Positions 14,187 to 19,940 of a stretch of 19,940 bases of DNA are shown here, one piece after another (the stretch's first letter is position 1; each line of letters begins with the position of its first letter). A model generated the notes under the pieces. That model was not told the origin of the DNA and made no database searches. It saw only the letters and a program-made list of their open reading frames with translations. The DNA is from UBA11524 sp964547515 (GTDB lineage: Bacteria; Bacillota; Clostridia; Christensenellales; Aristaeellaceae), in the NCBI GenBank assembly GCA_964547515.1, contig CAZJOA010000034.1, positions 1 to 19,940 on the forward strand, in the 5' to 3' direction. The position numbers were made by a program, and so were the translations under genes.

Positions 14187-15560
14187 ATGAAAAAGTTTGC
14201 CGCTCTCGTTCTGGCCGTGATGCTGACGCTGTCCCTGTGCAGCTTCGCCACCGCTGAAGAACCCCGCCACATCCTCATCGGTACCACCTGGGATCTCTAC
14301 TGGGACTCCACCCATGAGAGCATCGAAGCCAACCCCTACTACTCCGGCACTGTGGCGGACGAGATGATGTTCGCCAAGGTCGATGAGATTGAGCAGAAGT
14401 ACGGCGTTACCTTCGAGTATGTCAACCTGCTCTACGCCGGCGCGCAGGAGTCCATCAACACCTCCGTCATGGCCGGCACGCCTGACGTGGACGTGTACAT
14501 GATCGGCCTGGCCATCGGCGCACCCGCCGTCGCCAATGGCTATGCCATCGACCTGCGCACCGTCCTGCCCGCGGATCACCCCGTCCTCAACGGCACCGAT
14601 GAGGTTCTGACCTACATCGATACCGGCAACGGCGCTGTGTCCCTGCTGACCGCCAACAACAAGGAGAACATGGTCGGCTCTACCTATCCGCTGAGCTTCA
14701 ACCTCCAGATGATCGAGGATGCCAACCTGGAAGACCCCCGCGATCTGGCCGAGCGCGGCGAGTGGACCTGGGACAAGTTCCTGGAGTACTGCATCGCCCT
14801 GACCAAGGATAACGACGGCGACGGCACCATCGACGTGTACGGCTTCGGCGGCTGGCCGGGAGACTACTTCCCCAACCTGCTGATGTCCAACGGCACCTAT
14901 GTCGCTGCTTCCGCCACCGAGAACCTCACCTCCCCCGAGGTCACCGAAGTCCTCCAGTTCATGCAGGACATGAACCTGGTGCACGGCGTCATGTATCCCA
15001 TCCCCGAGGAGAACGGCTGGGACGTCTGCCGCTTCCTGTACCGTGAGGGCAAGGTTGCCTTCTGCCCCAACGCGGCCTGGATCATGGACTCCAACAAGGA
15101 CTATGCCTTCCAGAACCCCGATCTGCCCACCCTGGACTTCGACATGGTCTTCGTCGAGTGGCCCTATGGCCCCAGCGGCGATCCCGAGACCAACAAGCAG
15201 AAGGTCACCGACTCCTCCTGCTACATGATCCCCGTGGGCGTGGAAGACCCCGAGCTGGTCTTCAATGTCCTGTACGATCTGCTCAACTGGTACAATGGCG
15301 ACATCTCCATCCGCGATGACGAGGAAGCCCTCGGCTGGTGGTACGGCGTGACCGCCAAGGACATCGACCTCCAGGATTGGAACTTCGAGGTCATGTACAC
15401 CATGGGTCAGAAGCAGCAGTACGAGATGGTCAACAACCTCGGCTCCAACGCTGAGCTGGACCTGAAGGGTCTGATCCAGGGCAATTACACCGTGGCGCAG
15501 TTCCAGGAGACCTACAAGCAGGTCGTCCAGGACGCGCTGGATCGCCTGATGGGCAACTGA
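14187..15560 (+). CDS. Extracellular solute-binding protein (ABC transporter, family 1 type)
   Basis: A 457-residue exported protein of normal size for a carbohydrate ABC-transporter binding protein. The signal peptide is MKKFAALVLAVMLTLSLCSFATA with cleavage before EEPRH. A Cys is present (LSLC), but it does not follow the lipobox rule of a small residue before Cys, so lipoprotein anchoring is uncertain. Typical features include TWDKFLEYCIALTKDNDGDG with a DxDGDGxxDxYG calcium-loop-like motif, and the AWIMD and VTDSSCYMIPVGVEDPE region late in the protein. It should capture an oligosaccharide, but the ligand is unknown. No permease or ATPase gene is in the window. AGGAGG lies about 12 bases before the ATG, a slightly long spacing. 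It follows the repeat protein and precedes two deacetylases. Confidence 0.88.
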   Translation: MKKFAALVLAVMLTLSLCSFATAEEPRHILIGTTWDLYWDSTHESIEANPYYSGTVADEMMFAKVDEIEQKYGVTFEYVNLLYAGAQESINTSVMAGTPDVDVYMIGLAIGAPAVANGYAIDLRTVLPADHPVLNGTDEVLTYIDTGNGAVSLLTANNKENMVGSTYPLSFNLQMIEDANLEDPRDLAERGEWTWDKFLEYCIALTKDNDGDGTIDVYGFGGWPGDYFPNLLMSNGTYVAASATENLTSPEVTEVLQFMQDMNLVHGVMYPIPEENGWDVCRFLYREGKVAFCPNAAWIMDSNKDYAFQNPDLPTLDFDMVFVEWPYGPSGDPETNKQKVTDSSCYMIPVGVEDPELVFNVLYDLLNWYNGDISIRDDEEALGWWYGVTAKDIDLQDWNFEVMYTMGQKQQYEMVNNLGSNAELDLKGLIQGNYTVAQFQETYKQVVQDALDRLMGN

Positions 15561-15573
15561 TCGCTGACTCCCG

Positions 15574-15603
15574 TCCCCGGATGCACCCGCGTCCGGGGAT
15601 TTT
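15574..15603 (+). terminator. Terminator after the solute-binding protein gene
   Basis: TCCCCGGA (15574-15581) and TCCGGGGA (15592-15599) form an 8-bp stem with a 10-base loop, followed by TTTT. Partial read-through into the esterase genes is possible. Confidence 0.75.
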
Positions 15604-15665
15604 CCATCCCCCATCCCGCATGGCGGACAAAGCCTGCGTCCCGATGCGTTTTTCAGGAGGCTGAC

Positions 15666-16700
15666 ATGCACATCATCCCCATGGATCATCCGAAGCTGCT
15701 CTACACCGGCCGGGTGGACTTCACGTCCCCCGACGCGCCGGTGTTCCTGTTCCCGGCGACCAGCGTGCGCTTCCGCCTGAAGGCGCGGACGCTCCGCCTG
15801 CACCTGCACAACGCCCATCACCTGTGGGAGAACCGTCTGGGCTTCGTCATCAACGGCGAACAGTTCGGCGTGGAGCTGGCGTGGGACGCGGAGCAGGTGA
15901 TCGACCTGTCCGACCATTTGCAGGACGGCGTGAACGATGTGTTCGTCTTCAAGCGGCAGGACAGCTGCCACAAGGTCATCCTGCACGGCCTGGAGACGGA
16001 CGGCGAACTGCTCGCGCCGCCGGAAAGGCCGACGCGCCGCATCGAGTTCTACGGGGACAGCGTGTCCGCCGGGGAAATCACCGAACGGGACGACCGTGCC
16101 GGTCAGCCCGATCCGCCCGACCACAACGCCCGCTGGAACAATGCCTGGCATTCCTATGCGTGGCAGTGTGCGCGGATGCTCGGGGCTGAGATCAGCGACA
16201 TCGCCCAGGGGGGCATCGCGCTCCAGGATGGGCGCGGATGGTTCCCGCCCTGCGGCATGCAGTCCGCATGGGACAAGCTCGCCTACAACCCCCACTGGAA
16301 CGACATCCGCCCGTGGGATTTCAGCCGATTCACCCCCCATGTGGTGGTCGTCGCCATCGGGCAGAACGACAATGCCCAGGGGGACTACATGCACGAGGCG
16401 TATCACGGCGAACTGGCTGACGCCTGGCGCAGGGATTACCGCCGCCTGGTGGAGGACATCCGCGCCAAGTACCCCCATGCGTACATCCTGTGCACCACGA
16501 CGGTGATGATGCACAGCCCGGAATGGGACGCAGCCATCGATGAGGTGGTGCGCGGTCTGGGAGACGCACGCGTGCGGCATTTCCTCTACACGGGGAACGG
16601 CGCGGTCACGCCGGGGCATGTCCGCCGGTGCGAGGCGGAACAAATGGCACGGGAATTGGCGGCGTACATCAATGCGCTGCCGGATGTGTGGGAGGACTGA
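15666..16700 (+). CDS. SGNH/GDSL esterase, CE2-type carbohydrate deacetylase (first of tandem pair)
   Basis: A 344-residue protein with the two-part CE2 layout: an N-terminal beta-sandwich (about 10-120, RFRLKARTLRLHLHN, ENRLGFVINGEQF) and an SGNH hydrolase domain (about 125-340). The catalytic Ser is Ser132 in YGDSVSAGE, the oxyanion block is VVVAIGQNDN (227-236), and the His is His318 in TPGHVRR. The position three residues before that His, usually Asp in SGNH enzymes, is Thr315; some CE2 enzymes work with a Ser-His dyad. CE2 enzymes remove 6-O or other acetyl groups from xylan and mannan sugars. There is no signal peptide, so it probably acts in the cytoplasm on imported oligosaccharides. 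AGGAGG lies 5 bases before the ATG. The next gene is a paralogue 3 bases downstream. Confidence 0.88.
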   Translation: MHIIPMDHPKLLYTGRVDFTSPDAPVFLFPATSVRFRLKARTLRLHLHNAHHLWENRLGFVINGEQFGVELAWDAEQVIDLSDHLQDGVNDVFVFKRQDSCHKVILHGLETDGELLAPPERPTRRIEFYGDSVSAGEITERDDRAGQPDPPDHNARWNNAWHSYAWQCARMLGAEISDIAQGGIALQDGRGWFPPCGMQSAWDKLAYNPHWNDIRPWDFSRFTPHVVVVAIGQNDNAQGDYMHEAYHGELADAWRRDYRRLVEDIRAKYPHAYILCTTTVMMHSPEWDAAIDEVVRGLGDARVRHFLYTGNGAVTPGHVRRCEAEQMARELAAYINALPDVWED

Positions 16701-16703
16701 GCC

Positions 16704-17774
16704 ATGCAGCCAAACATCACCGCGAATGAGCGCTTCATCCCCATGACGGATGCCCGCCTGCGCTTCACTGGACGCATCGGCATGGACGATCCGGCGAATC
16801 CGTTCTTCATCTACGTCTGCTCGTCCGTGGCGCTGCGTGTCACCGGGCATACCCTGCGCGTGGCGCTGACCAACCAGCGTTCGTTCTATGAGAATCGGCT
16901 GGGCGTGATCGTCAACGGGGTCGAAGATGCCGTCCTGCTGGCGGACGGCGAGCAGGTCATCGACCTGTCCGCTCATCTGACGGCGGACGAAAACGACGTG
17001 CTGCTCTTCAAGCGCCAGGATTGCTGCCATGCGTATACCCTGCACGGCCTGGTGATCGGCGCGGAGGCGGATTTGCTGCCCCTGCCGGAGCGTCCCGCGC
17101 GGCGCATGGAGGTCTATGGGGACAGCGTGTCCGCCGGAGAGGTGTCCGAGGCGGAATTCGCCTGCGGTCAGACCGACCCCGAAGGCCACAACGGCCGGTA
17201 CTCCAACGGCTACCTGTCCTATGCGTGGCAGGCGGCACGGCTGATGCACGCCGAGCTGCATGACATCGCCACCGGGGGCATGGCGCTGCTGGACGGCACG
17301 GGGTACTTCAATGCACCGGACTACATCGGCATGGTGTCCGGCTGGGACAAGGTGAACTACTATCCGGCCTTCGGTGCGCCGACGGACTGGGATTTCAGCC
17401 GGTACACGCCCCATGTGGTGGTGGTGGCCATCGGGCAGAACGACCATCACCCGGTGAACATCATGGCGGAGGACTATGACAGTGCCGCGTCCGCCCATTG
17501 GCGCGGGGAGTACGTCCGATTCCTGCAAAGCCTGCGCGGGAAGTACCCCAAGGCGCACATCGTCTGCACGACGACCATCCTGGGGCACGATGCCGCCTGG
17601 GATCGCGCCATTGACCAGTGCGTCCGTGACACGGGGGACGCGCGCATCCACCATTTCCTCTACAGCCGGAATGGCTGCGGCACACCGGGGCACATCCGCG
17701 GCAGTGAAGCCGCCGTCATGGCGCGGGAGCTGGCGGACTTTGTGGAGGCGCTGCCCGGGGTGTGGGGGGACTGA
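16704..17774 (+). CDS. SGNH/GDSL esterase, CE2-type carbohydrate deacetylase (second of tandem pair)
   Basis: A 356-residue paralogue of the preceding gene, clearly from tandem duplication: shared blocks include ENRLGVIVNG, EQVIDLSAHL, LFKRQDCCH, YGDSVSAGE, GRYSNGYLSYAWQ, WDFSRYTPHVVVVAIGQND and RELADFVEALPGVW. The catalytic Ser is Ser141, the oxyanion Asn is in GQND (244-247), and His330 sits in GTPGH, again without the usual Asp three residues earlier. No signal peptide. Starting at 16704 aligns the N-terminus with that of the first copy; GGAGG at the end of that gene serves as ribosome site, so the two are coupled. The copies have diverged in the loops around residues 150-215, which suggests different preferences for acetyl position or sugar. 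Confidence 0.87.
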   Translation: MQPNITANERFIPMTDARLRFTGRIGMDDPANPFFIYVCSSVALRVTGHTLRVALTNQRSFYENRLGVIVNGVEDAVLLADGEQVIDLSAHLTADENDVLLFKRQDCCHAYTLHGLVIGAEADLLPLPERPARRMEVYGDSVSAGEVSEAEFACGQTDPEGHNGRYSNGYLSYAWQAARLMHAELHDIATGGMALLDGTGYFNAPDYIGMVSGWDKVNYYPAFGAPTDWDFSRYTPHVVVVAIGQNDHHPVNIMAEDYDSAASAHWRGEYVRFLQSLRGKYPKAHIVCTTTILGHDAAWDRAIDQCVRDTGDARIHHFLYSRNGCGTPGHIRGSEAAVMARELADFVEALPGVWGD

Positions 17775-17841
17775 CGCGGAAGCGCCCTTCGACTTTGTCC
17801 CCCCATGCAGTGGAGCAGGAAAACCCTCATCGGTACATGAA

Positions 17842-17877
17842 AATCCCCCGGAACAGCCTGTGCTGCGCCGGGGGATT
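17842..17877 (-). terminator. Terminator of the C39-like gene, possibly shared with the esterase unit
   Basis: AATCCCCCGG (17842-17851) and CCGGGGGATT (17868-17877) form a perfect 10-bp stem with an inner CAGC/GCTG stem. On the minus strand it is followed by TTTT; on the plus strand the T run is weak. Confidence 0.8.
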
Positions 17878-17888
17878 CGTCCGATGTG

Positions 17889-18656
17889 CTATTCGTCCGT
17901 ATCGTCCATCAGCCGCCACTGATAGAGCTGCAGCACCTTACTGTCCGCCAGTTCGCCGCGGAAGGTGCTGTTGATGATGGCTGTGCGGTTCTTGTTCAGC
18001 GAGATGAAATAGACGCGGCAGGGTTCGCCGTTCACCTGATAGGGGCTGGAGTCCACCACCACATAGCGTCCGCTGTCGGGCATGAAGGCCACTACCAGCA
18101 GCGCGTGGTAATTCCCGTTGGGCTTCTGGATGTACAGGCACACCGGGGAATAGCGCTCGTCGTTCAGGTAGTTGTCCATCATGGTGTTGAACACGCGCGA
18201 TTTGGGGATCACCCGTTCCACGCCGATCAGGGCGGAAATGTCATCATACGGCTCATCCAGATTGCGTTCGCCCGTGACCTCCGACATCCGCCCGGGGGAC
18301 ATGTCGATCCCCAGGCAGCTCAGCGCCATGGAGTACACCGCGCGGGTGCACATCACCCCGGCGTGGAAGCCGTAGTCAAAGCCGTTGCGACTCTTCACCG
18401 TCAGGTCGAGCATCGAGCCCTCCGCGCCGCCGATCCAGTACCCCTTGCGGAACGCCGCCGGGTCGCGGGTGTCCACCTGCGCGATGTAGCGGATGTACCC
18501 CGGCTGGACGCCGATCACATCGTCCTCGGGCGGCAGCAGCAGGAATCGTTCGGCCTCCTCCACGGTCGTGGCGGTGCGCAGGGTCAGCGTGTCCTCGGCG
18601 GCGGCCAGGGAGGTGAACAGCAAAAGCACCGTCAGCAGTGTCAGCAGTCGGCGCAT
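17889..18656 (-). CDS. Secreted protein with papain/C39-like Cys-His-Asp pattern, function unknown
   Basis: A 255-residue protein with a signal peptide (MRRLLTLLTVLLLFTSLAAA, cleavage before EDT). The central part reads like a papain-fold peptidase or peptidase_C39_2-type domain: Cys103 in GVMCTRAVYSMALSCLGID, His184 in NGNYHALLVVAF and Asp202 in GRYVVVDSSPY, in the order and spacing of such enzymes. I cannot name a specific family. It may be an exported cysteine peptidase or an inactive relative. The first Cys lies after a conserved-looking GFDYGFHAG. A G-rich AAGGGAGGGG precedes the ATG at 18656. It has its own promoter and terminator. Confidence 0.75.
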   Translation of the reverse strand: MRRLLTLLTVLLLFTSLAAAEDTLTLRTATTVEEAERFLLLPPEDDVIGVQPGYIRYIAQVDTRDPAAFRKGYWIGGAEGSMLDLTVKSRNGFDYGFHAGVMCTRAVYSMALSCLGIDMSPGRMSEVTGERNLDEPYDDISALIGVERVIPKSRVFNTMMDNYLNDERYSPVCLYIQKPNGNYHALLVVAFMPDSGRYVVVDSSPYQVNGEPCRVYFISLNKNRTAIINSTFRGELADSKVLQLYQWRLMDDTDE

Positions 18657-18691
18657 GGCATCCCCTCCCTTCGAGCGTTGTGTTCCTGACC

Positions 18692-18720
18692 ATTATACAG
18701 GAAAATGCCTTTCGGGGCAA
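18692..18720 (-). promoter_or_regulatory. Promoter of the C39-like gene
   Basis: On the minus strand, TTGCCC (18715-18720), a 17-bp spacer ending in TG and a perfect TATAAT (18692-18697), 36 bases before the start codon. Confidence 0.7.
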
Positions 18721-18821
18721 GATGTTTGGTATTTATTTCTGACGAAAAAGTGGATCAGACTGTCAAAAAAAGCCGTGTTATCAGCAGCAGTAATTCGCCG
18801 TCTGCAAGACTCTCATCGTAT

Positions 18822-18929
18822 CGACCGGCTTTGCCGGTCGGGCGGGGCGTTTTCCGTAGCAAAATGCAGTTTTGCGGAGGAAAACATTCCGCAGCTTTCC
18901 TCGAAAAAGTGGCTTTGCCACTTTTTCGA
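18822..18929. repeat. Cluster of three perfect hairpins in the divergent gap
   Basis: In succession: CGACCGGC/GCCGGTCG with a TTT loop (18822-18840); TTTTCC...GGAAAA enclosing GCAAAA/TTTTGC (18850-18884); and the 13-bp TCGAAAAAGTGGC/GCCACTTTTTCGA with a TTT loop (18901-18929). They sit between two divergent promoters, where terminators are not expected. The rest of the 18657-19043 gap holds only the two promoters. This may be a non-coding, mobile-type palindromic element. Confidence 0.8.
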
Positions 18930-18989
18930 AACCCTGGGCTGACGCGCATATCGGTTCTGACAAATCCGCTGATGCGTTCGTTATGGGGC

Positions 18990-19018
18990 TTGACGGATAG
19001 CCGAAAAACCGATATAAT
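18990..19018 (+). promoter_or_regulatory. Promoter of the DUF1836 gene
   Basis: TTGACG (18990-18995), a 17-bp spacer and a perfect TATAAT (19013-19018). The expected start near 19025 leaves a leader of about 19 nt that consists almost only of the ribosome site. Confidence 0.85.
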
Positions 19019-19043
19019 GCTTCTCAAAAGGAGGTATGGCGTG

Positions 19044-19562
19044 ATGAAGGCGTGCATTGAGGCTTTTCGCCTGCCGCGGTATCGTGAGATCCCCGATGTG
19101 GGGCTGTATCTGGATCAGACGGTGAAGTATGTCAACCGATACCTTGCGCCGCTGGGGTGCATGGAGATCACGACCTCCATGGTGTCGAATTATGTCAAAA
19201 AGGGGTACATTTCCAACCCCGTGCACAAGCAGTACAACGCCGAGCAGATTGCGCATCTCTTCTTCATCAGCGTGGCGAAATCGGTTCTGGCGATGGACAA
19301 CATCGCGCGGCTGATCGCCCGGCAGAGGCAGCATTACGCGCCGGAGCAGGCATACGACTATTTCTGCGACGAGCTGGAGAACCTGCTGCAATGCACCTTC
19401 GGGCTGAAGGACACGCCGGACGAAACGGGCACGCCCCAGGAGCAGTCCGACACGAAGACCATGCTGCGGTCGACCATCATCGCCGTGACCCATGTGATCT
19501 ACCTGTCGAACCGCTTTGAGCAGATGGCGGACGACGAGGCTGCGGCGGGGAAGGAAGCCTGA
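19044..19562 (+). CDS. DUF1836 domain-containing protein, putative helix-turn-helix regulator
   Basis: A 172-residue protein matching DUF1836: FRLPRYREIPDVGLYLDQTVKYVNRYL, then a MerR-like winged-helix stretch TTSMVSNYVKKGYISNP and KQYNAEQIAHLFFIS (43-76), and an all-helical C-terminus. The fold suggests DNA binding, but no target is established. ATG 19044 is preferred, with AAAAGGAGG (19027-19034) 9 bases upstream; GTG 19041 just before it is also possible. It is monocistronic and flanked on both sides by hairpin-rich non-coding DNA. Confidence 0.88.
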   Translation: MKACIEAFRLPRYREIPDVGLYLDQTVKYVNRYLAPLGCMEITTSMVSNYVKKGYISNPVHKQYNAEQIAHLFFISVAKSVLAMDNIARLIARQRQHYAPEQAYDYFCDELENLLQCTFGLKDTPDETGTPQEQSDTKTMLRSTIIAVTHVIYLSNRFEQMADDEAAAGKEA

Positions 19563-19621
19563 GAGAATCCTCGATGGCTGTGCTTTGCTGTTTTTGGAAT
19601 TTCAGTTTATGTGACTTGAAG

Positions 19622-19733
19622 GCCGCTTTCGCGCGTCGAAAGCGGCGGAAAGCCGCCGGGGGGAGGCTTCGCCTCTTTTCTGAAAGGCAATACGTCCCTT
19701 TAGAAAATGGGTCGAAGACCCCTTTCCCCCCGG
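19622..19733. repeat. Hairpin-rich structured element after the DUF1836 gene
   Basis: GCCGCTTTCG/CGAAAGCGGC (19622-19646) is followed by a long-range pairing of CCGGGGGG (19656-19663) with CCCCCCGG (19726-19733). This encloses two small stems, GAGGC/GCCTC (19663-19675, then TTTT) and GGGTC/GACCC (19709-19721). The GAGGC stem may act as terminator for the gene at 19044. The arrangement looks like a folded non-coding element or repeat. Confidence 0.65.
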
Positions 19734-19863
19734 ACCCCCTCGTAACCGGTGACGTGTAGTAAAGGCGGCTGCATATCTTGGCGGCTCAGGATGCAGTCGA
19801 TTGCTTTGAATTGAATGTAAATCCAAAGTAGTCTTTTCCTTCATGGTTGGTTTAGAATGCGGA

Positions 19864-19920
19864 AGCAATCGCCTTAGGTCGCGCCTGCGCGACGAGCGGG
19901 CAGCGATTGCTTGCAATCGC
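19864..19920. repeat. Nested inverted repeats at the right end of the window
   Basis: AGCAATCGC (19864-19872) is complementary to GCGATTGCT (19903-19911), which can also pair with the adjacent GCAATCGC (19913-19920). Between the outer arms lies a GTCGCGC/GCGCGAC stem. I see no gene in 19563-19940. The element may continue beyond the window. Confidence 0.65.
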
Positions 19921-19940
19921 CCCGCGAAGCCTGGGGCAGG

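Noticed and set aside
13458..17693. A very long open frame on the minus strand, 1411 codons, opposite the solute-binding protein and esterase genes
   Set aside because: It is an antisense shadow caused by high GC and codon bias. It runs through an assembly gap and shows no domain or signal; the plus-strand genes have clear motifs and ribosome sites.

Overview
The window looks like a draft-assembly fragment (two runs of exactly 100 N) from a GC-rich, probably gut or rumen, member of the Clostridia. Strong AGGAGG ribosome sites, sigma-A promoters with 17-bp spacers and the gene set (split ThrE exporter, type III pantothenate kinase with an ECF S component, DUF1653, DUF1836, TnpV remnant) fit a Firmicute. 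Placement is by inference from gene content only; no rRNA or marker tree is available here.

Layout. 1-850: exodeoxyribonuclease III and a strong terminator. 850-1270: AT-richer stretch with the C-terminal half of a TnpV transposon protein on the minus strand. 1315-3969 (+): CapA-like secreted protein, an internally shortened phosphodiester glycosidase (NAGPA) gene and a divergent Lgt-like membrane protein, probably one transcript. 4016-7068 (-): panT-like ECF S component, coaX, homoserine dehydrogenase and DUF1653, read right to left from a consensus promoter at 7217-7245. 7315-9028 (-): the two halves of a ThrE-type threonine/serine exporter and rlmH, each overlapping the next by 4 nt. 9400-10272 (-): secreted protein with a DnaJ-type cysteine cluster. 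10395-11691: divergent NUDIX hydrolase and sugar O-acetyltransferase with back-to-back promoters. 11953-17774 (+): secreted modular repeat protein, an extracellular solute-binding protein and two tandem CE2-type deacetylases without signal peptides. 17889-18656 (-): secreted protein with a papain/C39-like Cys-His-Asp pattern. 19044-19562 (+): DUF1836 regulator. Clusters of short perfect hairpins flank this last gene on both sides.

How the genes may work together. The most interesting block is 11.9-17.8 kb. It reads like part of an acetylated plant-polysaccharide utilisation locus: a secreted multi-repeat, possibly glycan-binding protein; a binding protein for oligosaccharide capture; and cytoplasmic CE2 esterases to remove acetyl groups after uptake. 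The permease and glycoside hydrolases are not in the window, so the pathway is inferred. Pantothenate uptake plus pantothenate kinase (6.0-7.1 kb) is a second coherent functional pair.

The repeat-protein gene is incomplete in this assembly. Its second N-gap is flanked by an exact 55-bp duplication that ends and begins precisely at the N run. This is what adjoining de Bruijn contigs with a 55-mer overlap would look like, and joining them restores the reading frame.
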